Shown piece by piece: positions 1-27,412 of a stretch of 64,000 bases of DNA; the stretch's first letter is position 1; the number at the start of each line of letters is the position of its first letter. The translations under genes and the position numbers were made by a program. Source of the stretch: Eleginops maclovinus. Taxonomy: Eukaryota; Chordata; Actinopteri; Perciformes; Eleginopidae. The stretch covers positions 12,952,293 through 13,016,292 of the forward strand of contig NC_086360.1 of the NCBI RefSeq assembly GCF_036324505.1, written 5' to 3'. Under the pieces are notes generated by a model. That model did no database searches, was not told where the DNA came from, and saw only the letters and a list, made by a program, of their open reading frames with translations.

Positions 1-2712
1 ATAGTCTTGTAACACACAGCTAAGAACTCTTCACTCAGGGTAAATATTTATATTTCTTTACAGATTCACTTAAAAACCACATTGAAGCCTCGTGTGAGAA
101 ACTGTCTGAATAAATTGTAGTTTTTAGTGAGTGTTATTGGACCAACCTGTTAGAGACCTTCTACCACTCTAGACTGAGATCTATGACTGGAGATGCCGGT
201 ACCTGCCACAGTCTTATTATTGTTTATCAAAAGGTGTACTGGCCCTTTATGTGAGAAGAGTCGGTACTGCTTGCTTGTCCAACTCTCATATATTTTATTG
301 GCTGGACAGCTGGAATTCATCATTTTTTATGGTTTGCTCATGATGCTTTAGCTGCAGTAGAGCAGATTTTTCACATTTCACACATTTAATGGAAATTATT
401 ATTATTATTTAATTATTATTATGAAACTTGTTCACTCAGCTTGTGACAGAGGAATCAAATCAACTTCCAATGGGTACACATGTACACAGCGAAATGTTGA
501 TTTCTGAACAGGCACTGTAGAGAGTAGAGTACACAGTATAGTGAGCCTCTGGTGCTTTTGCACTGCGCTGAAAGAGTACTGGTATCTTTCAAGGTAACAC
601 TCCACAATCCGTACTTCCACAAGTTCTGGGACTTGAACTTGTGACCTTTAGTATGGCAGATGGGGTGGTCTTTGTTTCAAGTGACGTGGCCCACCTCCAC
701 TAGAAGACACTGTAGAAAACCTTGTGTTACAGTAACTGGAAGAGTGTGTCTAATGTTGAGTTGCCAAGCATGATTGACTGGCATTTAGGAAATGTGCAAC
801 AATCAGGCAAACATCTAAATAAGGAAATGGAAAAAACACGTTATACAGCATGAATGTCTCTCTGGAGCGATTAGTTTAACCTCTTCAAAACTCTCCTGAT
901 TTTAACTTTCTTTATTACAATGAACTCTTCCTGTTGCATCTGGTGGTAACATATGACCTAAAGTCAGGCCTTTGCTCTGTAGTTCAGAGCTTTCTGTCCA
1001 TGAAGTGGATTTAGAATGTGCAAAGTAAACATTAAATGTATTAACTAATATGTAGACACATAGTTGGTTCAACAGGAGTCTAATAAGGAATAGAGGGCAC
1101 CCAGCAGAACGGATTTCACGCTCACCATGGCCAGGATTTTCCTTTAATAAACCCTCCAGTCTTGGAAAAAGAGGGCCCCTGTCCCTTGGGGGGTTTTGTC
1201 TGTATGGAACAAGGTTTAAAAGCGACTGAAAGCTGATCAGATCTACTATTTCTAATGGCAATGATGCCCCGTTTCATTCCCTCTGCAGAAGCTGGCAGTC
1301 AGCTGTGGGGTTACATAAACGTTTGGTCAAAGTGCTGCTGCTCAGTCCTGATCCTTGCTCTTCCCAATCAGGGTTGATTAGTGTCGTGATGCAGTTTCAT
1401 TGTTTTGTTTTGTGTGTTTTTTTTCTCTCTCTGCATTGTTGATGTCCTGAGAATGCTCTGGTACATGTTTCTACTTCCAAGTATTGTTCCCTGTTTAAGT
1501 TTAATGGACGCAAACACCATACTAGACCCGAGGAGGCTCAGCTCTGACCTCAACAGTCACACACTGTATTATTGAGAGTATGTTTTTGTGCATGTGGTTT
1601 GTTACCTGTTGCACGTCAGGGCTGCAGTGCTCACCACAATCCTCTCTTTTGTCTCTTTACTCTTTTTCTTCAGCAGTCATTTGTTTTCTGCCATTGTTGT
1701 TTTGTCCAGAATCGGGTCATTGCTCAAGGTGTTTGACTCATTCATATTTTTGTGGGTTTGCTTGTGAGAATGAACAAATGTTGAAAACATTATTTCCACG
1801 TCAGGTAGATGTGATGAAACGGTTTATCCCGTAATGATGGGTTTGCACCCTGTTCCATTATGATTGGTGGTTTTGGTTAAACTTGCTGTGCATTTGATGA
1901 ATGCACTGCTTAGCCACGTCTCCCACGGCTTCACCCTGTGTAATTATATCTATGTATAGACCTGCGGGTATGCTATATTTAGGCTACACGTAACCGCTGC
2001 AGTATATTTAATACTTGTATTCCTAGAATTGAACAAACTTGACTAACCACTGGAAATGCTCGCTTCACCTGCAACTTCTATCATTTCGAATCTATTTTCT
2101 AGCTGGACAACCTCAGCCTCCACCCTCTCACTTATCCTAACTACACCACATGACGGAATAATTTCCACAAACAATGCTTTACATTTAGTGATGTGAGCCA
2201 GAAACATGAGGCGATAAGTCTTAGGCTTCCTTTTCTAATTAATACTGAGGCAGAGTCTTGTGTGGCATTGTTTGTCCGCCGCCCTACACCATTGAGGAGA
2301 CCTGCACGGCCAACCATAACAGCAGAGTACAGGGAGGGGCGGGGGTGGGGGGTGTATTATAACCGGACAGGATGGTCATAAAATCAAAATGGCTCCCACT
2401 GCCAACATCTCTGTGCCAACATAAATACACAACTCTGAGGAGTAGGTCGGTGTAACACTGGGGATTGCGGCCTACATTGTGCGCAGTAAATCAACAGGAG
2501 ACAACAGGGATTTGGAACAGGCTGTGATGATTCCTGGGAGGTTTGATTATAGGTGTCAGGCAGTACTAAGCACATGTTAGGAACAGAATGAGTTCAGGTA
2601 AACAGCCATTTTAAAGCTTTTGGTTTACCAAAGTCTGGAAACAGATGATGGCAGACAACAGACTTTGCATTCATCTAATATGTTACAGGGCCTTCCTTTG
2701 TTTCCCTCTTTC
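1..2712. other. Intron or upstream DNA of septin 2, no gene recognised
   Basis: I found no exon, RNA gene or clear mobile element here. The septin 2 exon at 6459 starts in mid-protein, so this stretch is most simply part of the large preceding intron. It is AT-rich with a short ATT-rich run near 395-420. No exon with the expected preceding septin segment (the part ending in the AKAD GTP-binding motif) was seen in any frame. Confidence 0.5.
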
Positions 2713-3155
2713 TGTCATGATCCTTGTTTTCTGTCTGTTTCCTGTTTTATTTTGAAATGTTTTCCCTCTGTTGTGTCATGTGTAGTTTTACTTCCTGTCT
2801 TTTGGTTTTCCTTCCTTCCTTGATTGTTTCGTTGTTGTCACCTGTTGCCCTCTGTTTCTGCTTCCCCTCCCCAGCTGTGGCTTGTGTTGTGATTAGTGTC
2901 TTTGTATTTAGTCCTGCTTCACCTTGTGTTCTCGGTCAGTTCGTTGTCGTCTTTCATGTATCAAGTCAAGCGTTTTTCATGTCTTGGATTTCCCTATCGT
3001 CTTTCATGTGTTCAAGTCAAGTGTTTTTCATGTCCTGGACTTAACTAACTTTGGATTTTTGTGAAAAAGCTTTGGAATAAAGCTCGCCTTTTGTTTGTAC
3101 CCATACCTGCCTCCCTTGTTGCTGCACTTGGGTCCTATTTCCCCAAACCCTGACA
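2713..3155 (+). repeat. Solo-LTR-like repeat, copy 1 (plus orientation)
   Basis: The element begins TGTCATGATCC and ends AACCCTGACA, so it has short inverted ends TGTCA/TGACA of the TG...CA type expected of an LTR. A polyadenylation hexamer AATAAA lies at 3076-3081, about 75 bases before the end, as in an LTR R region. The flanks are CTTTC (2708-2712) and CTTTT (3156-3160), a 5-bp target duplication with one mismatch. A second copy in reverse orientation lies at 50532-50992. No internal retroelement genes are present, so this is a solo LTR or an LTR-like element. The family is not identified. Confidence 0.7.
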
Positions 3156-4247
3156 CTTTTATTACCTTTCAGAGTTTCTCTCTACCTTATCTACTTGTGA
3201 TCCTGGATTTGTTGTTTGTTTCATTTTTTCCTGCCATTGTGTCATGCGTGTTTATTTTCCAACAGAATTCAGAGTTCTTCGTGCTCTGCCCCACCAGAGT
3301 GATGTTTATTCAGCCTCCCTGTTCTACAGATAAATCGTGACTGAGGGCTCTGGTCCTGAGTCACGCTCTCTTATGACTCCTGCAAAGTCTGTTTGTTTTC
3401 AGATCTGCCCCACAACAATACCCAAACCCCCCGCACACACACTATCTCGCACACACTGCGCACAGAGCTTACTGAGAAAACAAGCGACAGCCATAACAAG
3501 GGCTCAAACAGGAGCTACGCTCTGTAGGAAAACCTGTGCTCACTTCCCAGGCTCCTGGCTGACGGACCACTGTCCTTTTATACATTACAGAACATGAAAG
3601 TCCTCAAAGTCAGGAAAACACATTTGACATTTTTTGGCTCCATTACATAAGAATACATTGTGCATTTAAAAAAAACCTCTTCTCGAGAAACAAAAGGAAA
3701 ATGCAGCTTTGATGTTTAGAATAATAAATACTGACATCTGTCCCAGAGGTAGCAGAGAAGAAAGCTCCTTTGTTTTAACTTGTTTCTTCACCGGTCAGCC
3801 TTTAAATAAAGGAGGGTGAGAACTTTGTTTCTGACCCTTGAACAAGCAGACCTGGTATAATTTTTTGCCTGTCTACCCGTTCTGTCTCAACCTCTCGTTT
3901 TCTCCATGGGGGGCTTTAATTAAATGTGTTGTTGCAACAACTACTCCTCACTCATACCCTCCTATTATTCCATAGAGCTCTCTTACTCTCTGTTTGTGGT
4001 CTACAGTGGCAGCTCTTATTTACTCCACATGACTCTCAGTTGACAGTGTATATATTATATATTGCGTTAGATATATTACGGACAGCTGTGCCATGGTGGA
4101 AATGGCTGTAGCTTTCAGTGACTTTAATCCCGTAGTCTATTAATATCTATGATCAAACTTTTACAACATACACTAACAGTACAAGAACAGGTTTATTATG
4201 GATGAGTAACAACAAAAAAACTACAAAAATATATTATGAACATATAT
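3156..4247. other. Septin 2 intron, nothing recognised
   Basis: No exon or repeat could be supported between the LTR-like repeat and the pogo-like element. Short open frames here lack any family resemblance. Confidence 0.5.
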
Positions 4248-4249
4248 TA

Positions 4250-6255
4250 CCGTATTTTCCGGACTATAAGGCGCACTTAAAAGCCTTACATTTCTCAAAA
4301 AACAACAGTGCGTCTCATAATCCAGTGCGCCTTATATATGGATTACGGTAATTCTGGTTGTGCTTACCAGAGAACTTTTAATATTGACGAGAACGTTCAC
4401 TCTCAAAACCGTTCCGGTATGGTACTGCACCTGGGGGGCGCTGGTGGGCCAGTGCAGAATGAATGTGGTCCTATGGAGCCCCACCCATAGATTCCTACAT
4501 TTCTTTGGATATAATTTTTTTTTAAATCACTGCTATAGTTTTTTAAACATGGAATGGATAATCCTCACAAACGACACATAGCTAGTATTTTATATTCGCT
4601 TGATTTTGACTAAAATTAGGTTTTTGTAAATCGGATGACGTCATGCGTGATAAATTGCTTTACGGCACCTTGTGTCTCTCCTTCCCTTTCCTTTCCCTCG
4701 CAGCAACAGCTGCATACGATCGCAGCTGATTTGGCTCCGTGGGACCAGAGAACTTTTAATATTGACTGATTATATATTATTATTATTGATTATAAGCTGA
4801 AATAGGACAGTCCTTTTTGAGAATTTTTGCAATTAATTGCAGCACACTGACGCGGCATCTTTATCTTAATCAACTTTTTTTACGGAATGTTTAATGTTCT
4901 AGAAAGCGGGATTTATCCTTAAGGTAGCAATATAGCAATATCGAACATACGCTCAAGGTAAGAAAACAAACACATGCTCGTAATCAGTTAACTTTCAAAT
5001 TTATTTTTACAATACAATGTATGTGTGTGGTAGGATCAGTACATCCAAAGTTGACCATAATCAAATAAAAAAGTTCGATTGTAATGTCCTTTCAGAGTCC
5101 TCCTTAAGAGCTTTCTTCTTCTTCTCTTTTAACGGCGGTTGGCACCTTAAGAGCGTGGTTGATGTTCTGTGGACAGGTACCACAAAGCGTATTCTTCGGT
5201 CGTAACCAGTCGTGAGTTCTTCATTGACCAATCGGCTTTCATTAGCCAGATGCTAGCAGAACCTGGGTCGCAACTGCCCAACCTGTAAGAAAACAAAAGG
5301 CTATGACCCCCAGATTATTCCACTTTTGACGAAAAATCCCTGTCGACCTCTCGGAAACCACAGTAGTATTTTGCATTTTGTAGACGATATGCTAGGAGAA
5401 TGATGTAGCTAGCCGCCTAGCTCCATAGGGGTCCATGTATTCTGCACTCGCCCGCGATCGCCCCCTAGGTGAACTGCAGCCAAATTCGGTACAATGGGGG
5501 TGAATAGAGAGTGAAGGGGCTTTCCGTAGACGGGTTTTGTGCTTACTGACCTCGAAGTGATTTTGTGTGGTACACAGCTCTCACGGCGCTCTGTCAAAAT
5601 GTTTTAGTACGACTTTGGTAAACTACAAAGCCGCACCGCTTGCAGCATTACGGCTACCGTAGTCAGGAGCGTCGCGGAGTTGCACCAAATGGCACCGGTC
5701 AAGAGACACGCTTACGACGCGGACTTCAAACTCGAGGCTATCAGTCACGCAGTAGAACATGGGAATAGAGCAGCTGGGAGAGAATTCAACATTAATGAAT
5801 CAATGATACGTATTTTACGTGTTATAACTGAACTTATTACTGACTTATCTGACTGTTTTGTTTCTGTTATATAATTAATAATTATATAATATGTATCCGT
5901 TTTACGGCATGTAGAAAAGGAGTGTGTAGGAGAGCGACATGCGGGGTGGGCGTGTGTGTGCGGAAGAAGTAGTTTTGGGAAAGTGAAGTTGTTGCCAGGT
6001 TGGCTGTGTTGTCGGCGAAGACAATAAAAAAGGATTACTCCAGCTCCGCTGTTTCCCCCTCCTCTTTCCTCAGAGTGTCACATACCCAGCTGCTCTTCAC
6101 TACGGTATAGAGCATAACAACACTGGAGGTAACAACATTTCGCTTAATGCGCCTTATAGTCCGGTGCGCCTTATATATGAAAACATTTCGAAAATAGACC
6201 ATTCATTGACAGTGCGCCTTATAATCCAGTGCGCCCTATAGTCCGGAAAATACGG
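4250..6255 (+). mobile_element. Pogo/Tigger-like DNA transposon, non-autonomous copy
   Basis: The ends are 27-bp terminal inverted repeats beginning CCGTATTTTCCGGACTATA, with one mismatch between the two ends (4250-4276 against 6229-6255). Each end is flanked by TA (4248-4249 and 6256-6257), the target duplication of the Tc1/mariner/pogo superfamily. Sub-terminal copies of the motif GTGCGCCTTAT recur near 4326, 6147, 6164 and 6213-6225, a typical transposase-binding arrangement. The only transposase remnant is a short N-terminal helix-turn-helix segment at 5689-5874. No DDE catalytic domain is visible, so this copy cannot be autonomous. It sits in the septin 2 intron and probably inserted after the gene structure was established. 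Confidence 0.85.
5689..5874 (+). pseudogene. Pogo-family transposase N-terminal fragment
   Basis: From the ATG at 5689 the frame reads MAPVKRHAYDADFKLEAI and continues with GNRAAGREFNINESMIR. This is the N-terminal DNA-binding helix-turn-helix typical of pogo/CENP-B-like transposases. After about 40 residues the frame loses all resemblance and stops at 5872-5874. The usual tryptophan-rich continuation of the first HTH, the second HTH and the DDE catalytic domain are all absent. It is inside the terminal inverted repeats of the element at 4250-6255, which fixes its origin. It is best read as the leftover 5' exon of a transposase gene after internal deletion. A domesticated protein is possible but nothing supports it. 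Confidence 0.75.
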
Positions 6256-6458
6256 TACGTAAGAATCCAGCATGCAAATGAAATTCAATGGTAAAAAAGT
6301 TATAAAAGGGAACAGTTTTATGAAAGAACAAAAGTGTCGTTAGAGGTTTTGAAATGTCGTTAGTGGTTTGTCTGCAGTGACAGGAGCATGTCATGGGGTC
6401 AGGATGAAGTCACACCCTTGCCCGCTCACCATACGTTTCTCTTTTGTTTTTCGCTCAG

Positions 6459-9400
6459 ATCCTGGATGAGATTGCAGAGCACGGGATCAGGATTTATCAG
6501 CTACCTGATGCCGACTCTGACGAGGACGAGGAGTTTAAAGAGCAGACCAGAGTTCTGAAGGTGAGACACACAGACTGATACACAACCATGGACACTTTTC
6601 TCTGCTGATTTAATGATGGATACCGTTCTCTTCCTCATAATCCTCCCTTCCCTTCACTTACTCTGTCCCCTCCTCTGTGACACCTTTATGTTCCATATCT
6701 CTTCATCTTATTGTTTCTCTCTGGGCGCTTCTAACCTTTATCTTCCACTATAGGCAAGCATTCCCTTTGCTGTGATTGGCTCCAACCAGCTGATTGAGGT
6801 GAAGGGGAAGAAGATCCGTGGCCGTCTGTACCCCTGGGGAGTTGTTGAAGTGGAGAACCCCGAGCACAATGACTTCCTCAAACTGCGCACCATGCTTGTG
6901 TGAGTCTCCCTGGCAATAAAACGTTTGAAGTAATAGGAAAGTCTTTTTAAAACGTTCACAGAACATCCTCATTAGGCGGTTTGTAAATGGCACTGAAGAA
7001 AATCTAAGCTCTACTGCCACCCAGTGTGTTAAGAAAAGATTGCTTGTGTTCATTTGTTGCAGCACCCACATGCAAGACCTGCAGGAGGTAACTCAGGATC
7101 TGCATTATGAGAACTTCCGCTCAGAGAGGCTGAAGACCGGCAGCAGGTGAGAGGCTGATTCATTTCATGTAAACAGCACATGAGCTGCTCTGTTGCTAGT
7201 TCAGATTTGTAGCTCAAATGTTTGGTCTCTCAGCAGGGCTGTGGATGAGGATGAGGTGGATAAAGACCAGATCCTGCTACAGAAAGAAGCAGAGGTAAGA
7301 ACACACACAGCTTCTCAGGTCACTTTGTGCTTAAAATGTGTTTTGCTTGATCCAGAAACAAGTGGATGGCTTTCCAGTCACATCTTCAAACTCCTAAAAC
7401 CAGTCAAAGGATATGTTTTCCTAGGGATTATAATACATAACCTTACATAAGAGGGAACTGTTAGTAAGTAGTAGTAGCAGTAGTGGTATTAGTTGTGTTT
7501 GCCACCTGAACATTCAAAAGGTGCAATATTGCTGCATGCCTTGGTAAATAAATGGCACCAATAGAAGGTAATTGTAGCGGCAGTATTTTTTTGGTTTAAA
7601 CTTTCAAATCCACCATAACACATCCTTGTATAATAAACGTTATGCTTCTGTCAGTGTACATATGAGCCAGTGAGTTTAGTATGAAGACATACTTATCCTT
7701 TAAAAACACAGGATCTGGTAACCTGATGCCGTATGTGTGTACTCACTCCGACTGTAGGAAATCTGCCTTGTCATCTTTGTTGTGGATTTCTTCATTCCAC
7801 CTTTATGTTCCTGGTTTAGCTGGCTGTCATTTATTTTGTGATTTATATGTTAGAAAGAGAAAAAAGTCCACTTCACTATCTCCCTATGCTTTGTTTACAT
7901 GTCTGTGCCATGGAGCCTGCATGCCACCAGACAATAACCTGTTCCCTGATTGTTCCTGATTGGCCTGTTTGTATTGCTGCTTCGCCATAGTGAGCGGGTG
8001 GGGTCCAATCAGATCTGTTTGTAAACAATGTGCCCAGGCAGGATATGCCATCACTTCCTGCCGGGATGTCCTGGCCTGTTTAAATGGTGGGAATGACCTC
8101 AGTTAATGAGGAGTCGGAAACACACATCTACAGAGACAGTGGTCCATTTGTTGGTGTGTTTTCAGAGTTTGAGGGGAGAAGAAATTACATTTACTGATGT
8201 TACTGTACTTCTATATTAGGGAAGGATTTAATTTGGACTTACTATTTAAAAAAAGTAGACAAGTGTTCAATTATTACGTTTTCATTTAATTAACTCAAAT
8301 AAATAGTGTGGTGGTTCCTGTGCATGAAAGCTGTCAAAATGTTTTAATCAGAAGCATATCCAAACAAATACTACAAATTAAGTTCACAATGAAAAATACC
8401 AAGTTTCAAGATTGTTCGTATTTGAGTATAAGAAAGAAAATACAAGAGACTTTAATAAAGCTTTACCCTTGATTACTTGTAATAAATATAACAATATTAA
8501 TCTTATCTATTTTATATTAAATCTGTATTTTATATGTAGTTGGGATGAGAGAAATCAATAAACCTCTGAAGATGATCAAGCGATTTAGTTGATTCATTTG
8601 AAGTTCTGTTCTCAACCACAAGATGGCGCTATACATCCGCAAGAGTTTTTATTCAACAGCATGCATCATGATCGTTTTAAAAGCTTTACATCCTTTTTAC
8701 CTGAGTTACTGAGGTTTTTTTTCTTGGCTCATTCACTTTTCTATGAGCCCATTGCTATTCATTAACCTTTATTTTCAACGATATTTATTTATAGTTTGAC
8801 ATTGCTTTTATGCTTCATTCATTTTTAAACATGTATTCATTTCCTATCACATTTGCTTGCTGATATAAATATAGATTATCATATTATGCATTAGAGCAGT
8901 TTGATATATTATTCATTTCAGGTTATCCTGTATTTTAATCTCAACTGTAACACTTTGTAAATGAGATATTTTCCCTTTTGTCTTTAAGTGCCAAGTGTTC
9001 TTGTGTTGTTGAGTTTGCCCCAATCAGCCAGCCTATGTTGCTATGTTTGTCTCTCTATAGATTGCACTTCCTTTGCTTGTTTGTTCAGCTATTGTGGTTT
9101 GCCTTAAGAAGTGGCTGGATGACATGTTATAAAAATCATGCTGGTCCTTTAAAACACAAGCACCTGACTGGTTCAATCTTGAAGGGCACATTTAGATTCA
9201 CCCTAACTGTAGGAATTCTGATCCACTTTAATGAACTATTTAATTTAGCAGGTCGAACCAGAAATCCTCTCAAATCTGGAAACTAGGTTGTTTCCTACAC
9301 TTTCTGACCTCTTTATTTAGCTCGCTTTGTTAAAATATATTTTGTAACAATCAGTAAATGAAGTAAGGAACAAAAATGTAATCTATTGATGTGGAAATGA

Positions 9401-9533
9401 TAAAGGGTTCCTCAAAATGAAAACAAAGTGGTTATGATCTTGTAAATTGTTTCTTCTCTTTCTGTAGCTGAGACGCATGCAGCAGATGATCGCTCAGATG
9501 CAGGCACAGATGAAGATGAAATCAGACGAGTGA
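6459..9533 (+). CDS. sept2: Septin 2, C-terminal exons (5' partial)
   Basis: Septin 2 is a GTP-binding cytoskeletal protein that forms hetero-oligomeric filaments acting in cytokinesis, cilia and cortical organisation. Coding exons seen: 6459-6560, 6754-6899, 7063-7146, 7237-7294 and 9468-9533 (stop TGA 9531-9533), about 151 residues. Visible parts are the end of the G domain with the acidic [14 protein letters not shown] stretch, the septin unique element around [20 protein letters not shown], and a short C-terminal coiled coil ([15 protein letters not shown]). [20 protein letters not shown] matches septin 2 rather than septins 1, 4 or 5. The GTPase P-loop exons lie before the window. The C terminus ends KMKSDE, shorter than in human. 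The acceptor at 7231-7236 is a CAGCAG tandem. Septin 5 follows in the same direction. Confidence 0.93.
7295..9467. other. Septin 2 last intron, nothing recognised
   Basis: A 2.2-kb intron between the last two septin 2 coding exons. It is AT-rich, and the region 8190-8560 has the look of an old non-autonomous DNA transposon but no ends could be matched. No exon or RNA gene is supported. Confidence 0.5.
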
Positions 9534-9575
9534 AAGAGTTGCAGCAGAAGGGAAACACGGTGATCCCAACCCACC

Positions 9576-9580
<5 letters not shown>

Positions 9581-9634
<54 letters not shown>
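9581..9634 (+). repeat. (AC)27 microsatellite in septin 2 3' UTR
   Basis: A pure AC run of about 54 bases starting 48 bases after the septin 2 stop codon. In the sense RNA it is a CA repeat, a known kind of hnRNP L binding sequence. Confidence 0.97.
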
Positions 9635-9636
<2 letters not shown>

Positions 9637-10791
9637 GTTCCTCTAAATCCATCCCTGCCTGCTGTCGCGCTGCAGATCCACAGAGAATGCAAATATCTAG
9701 GATCACATCAATTTTTTATCAGCACACCTCTTTCCCTTCTCCTTCTCCTTCCTCTTCCTCTTCCTCTTCTTGGTCCCTCCAAACATCCGTCATTTTAATC
9801 AACATATCTACTATGACGTTTTTGATTCTCATTATAACTCCACAGAGCTGCAAGTGACAATGGTACTAAGAGTTTTTGCCAACACACTATCATGTTTACA
9901 AAAGTATATATGTATGAATTATGCATTTTGCTTCAGATGGCATCATTTTCCATGTAATTTGCTATCAGGTTAAGACTGTTGTGAACATAGTTTTACTTAA
10001 AATGTTGAAAAGCCGTTTGCATCTCATTCATTTTAGAGTGATCGTATGAGTGGATCAGTAGCCTCTCGATTGTTTCAGTGCCTTGATTGCGTCTGATAAT
10101 GCAATAATTATGAATATTACTACACTTCCAGATGAGTTGGTTTATAAATTAGGTTAACTGTTTTTGCAGAGAAGGAGAAAATGCTTGTTTTCAACTTTTC
10201 TAGCCAACGTCACATACTTACTGCTAAAGTTTATTTTTGCTTTAGGCTGGAAATCTACTATATGCAAGTAACCAAACTAATCAAATTTAGTTAAGAGAAA
10301 CAACATGGCGTAAGGGTCATGTTATAGCTGAATTAAAATGCCATGTTGTTAATATTATTTTATTTATTATCAAGAGATGCAGGATCTTTAATGTCAGTGC
10401 CAAACTACAGCCTGTATAGTCCTCACACTATTCACTCCGGTAACTTTTTGACTTGTTGCTTACCTGATGTCATTTAATGTGTGAACATATTATTTGTACA
10501 CTACATGTGCAGCCTTTCATCCCACTGTATTTTGGCTGTCCAATTTTAAATCAAGTACTTAATATCAACTTAATTAAAAGGTAACTGTTATATGTGTAAA
10601 CACCTTTTGTTTAGCAGTGCCGTCTAACTGTGCTTTCGTCAATGTGTTGTTGGCATGATTTTGTTTTTCTGTCTATTGCTCTTATATGCAAATCTGTCTA
10701 TTGAACTTATTTTAAACACACATAACTGTTATATCTTAACCATATCTCAGTATAGACTTGTTTTTAAGATTTCTTTTGTATTTCTGTCTTG

Positions 10792-10814
10792 AATAAATTT
10801 GTTAAGAGAATAAA
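10792..10814 (+). terminator. Septin 2 polyadenylation signals
   Basis: Two AATAAA hexamers at 10792-10797 and 10809-10814 close an AT-rich 3' UTR of about 1.3 kb. A T-rich stretch (around 10849-10862) follows. These are the first strong paired signals after the stop, so cleavage probably falls near 10830. Confidence 0.6.
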
Positions 10815-10829
10815 AAGTTGACACAGATC

Positions 10830-11860
10830 TGGAGTAACTTTTGAATGATGTTTTTATTTAAAAGTTTGGTATTTTATTGTTAATTCTATTGTTTGTTAAG
10901 TAAAAAGTGACTTGATCAGTGATTCCGATTGACTGATGGGAACAGTAACTCCCGCTCATAAGTGGCATGAGTTTATTTCTGGTGTTTTTGACTTTTGACT
11001 TTACCATTAAATTGTTGACGTGTTCATTTTTTTTTTGTTCAGTCTTCTTAAGAAGTTGTGGGTCTGAGTTACCAAAATATGTTCAACATTAGTCTACATT
11101 AAAAGGCCTTTTAGTGTGGTTTTGTTTTGGCAAAAGCCTTCTTCAAGGTGCAATATAAAGTAAATAGTAATGCTTCATTAGACTTAACTAACTACTACTT
11201 TTATTATTGATTAATGTGTTGATTATATTCCCTATTGTTGGGACTATATAAAAATGTCAGAAAATAGCAAAGAAGGTCCAAATTTTCCAAAGTAAAGTCT
11301 TTGAATGTCTTGCATTTTCAGTCCAAAAGCCAAACGTATTCAGTTTAATAAGCATTACAAAACCCAAAAAGAGCACAAAAGAGCATTCAAAACTATTGTT
11401 TTATTCTTTAGTGAATGAAAATATAATTGAAAATAGTTTGACTTATCCTTACATCACTTCCCTTCAATACAAGCGCTTTGCAAAGGGAAGCTGTAAGTTA
11501 AGTGTTGAATCTGTAGGTTTATCTCACAGGATTTTTCATGGTGTGTTTGAATTTTCACTTAACATTTCTTTGAAAACATTGCATGATAATCATATTGACA
11601 TTTTTGGGGTTGACTGCGTAATATTTTTGAGATAATTGACCACTAAACTAAAATCTATGTCCTACCGGACACTGGAAAGAAGTTGCAGATGGATGTCAGC
11701 GAGGTTGGTTTGGACACATCTATGGATAAACATGTGTTAAGAGAACTCGTGGCATCCTTTAGGACCCCTGCATGTAGGACCAATTTATAAATATCCATGA
11801 AGTAGGACCTCTGCCTGCAGGAGTTCTGCAGTGTGATTGGTTGTCAGTGTGTAGGAGGAG
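10830..11860. other. Spacer between septin 2 and septin 5
   Basis: About 1 kb of AT-rich DNA between the likely septin 2 poly(A) site and the GC-rich start region of septin 5. No gene or repeat recognised. Confidence 0.5.
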
Positions 11861-11869
11861 GGGCTAGCC

Positions 11870-11982
11870 TCTGTCAGCTCGGCCCGCCCTCCTGCTGTCT
11901 GTCCGGGCTTTTGGAGGCTAGGCAAGGGGCCGCTTTCTGTGAGCCGTCGCTTTGGTGAAATCGAGGGAGGAGAGCGGGCAAC
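11870..11982 (+). promoter_or_regulatory. GC-rich promoter and 5' UTR region of septin 5 isoform a
   Basis: A GC-rich, CpG-containing block (for example GCCCGCCCTCC near 11881, a GC-box-like sequence) stands out against AT-rich surroundings directly upstream of the ATG at 11983. No TATA box is obvious. This suggests a CpG-type promoter for the first alternative septin 5 exon. The transcription start is not determined. Confidence 0.45.
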
Positions 11983-26964
<14,982 letters not shown>

Positions 26965-27360
26965 TGTCAGTCTGTGCTGCAGCGCCACCTGCCGTTCCTC
27001 CCCTGAACCGCAGTGAGACCTGCAGACATTGAACATGGGAGTCACGTGTTATTGGCAGCTCCGGCTGTACATTTATCCTCAGTTTGGTGCTTTGTATAGT
27101 TTGTCTGCCTGGAAGCTTGTTTGTCAGAGGACGGTTTTGTCTCTGAAACCATCCGTTTGTCCACCTTGAGCCCCTTGCTGTGGTTAAACAGTCTTAACAT
27201 ATATAATATAATTGCGTAATTTAAATTACTACTATCTGTATCTAATTTATAAATGCAATGCTAAACTTTTTGGATATTTTGTCAGGGTATGATGTTTTGT
27301 AAAGAAATTTAGTTTGTTGGTGATGTTAACATTTGATGGATATTGTTTTTATTATATATT

Positions 27361-27365
<5 letters not shown>

Positions 27366-27408
<43 letters not shown>
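27366..27408 (+). repeat. (GT)17 followed by (CG)4 in septin 5 3' UTR
   Basis: A GT run at 27366-27400 passes directly into CGCGCGCG at 27401-27408. Alternating purine-pyrimidine runs of this kind favour Z-DNA. It lies about 400 bases after the septin 5 stop. Confidence 0.95.

Positions 27409-27412
<4 letters not shown>

Noticed and set aside
2713..3155. Solo-LTR-like repeat as a SINE or protein-coding gene
   Set aside because: The inverted TGTCA/TGACA ends and 5-bp duplications fit an LTR better. The overlapping open frames are Ser/Cys/Phe-rich noise that is not shared with the second copy.
1..6458. Missing upstream septin 2 exons
   Set aside because: I looked for the exon coding the segment that ends in LKKR or LKRR after the AKAD motif and for the P-loop exon. 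None was found, so they must lie before the window.
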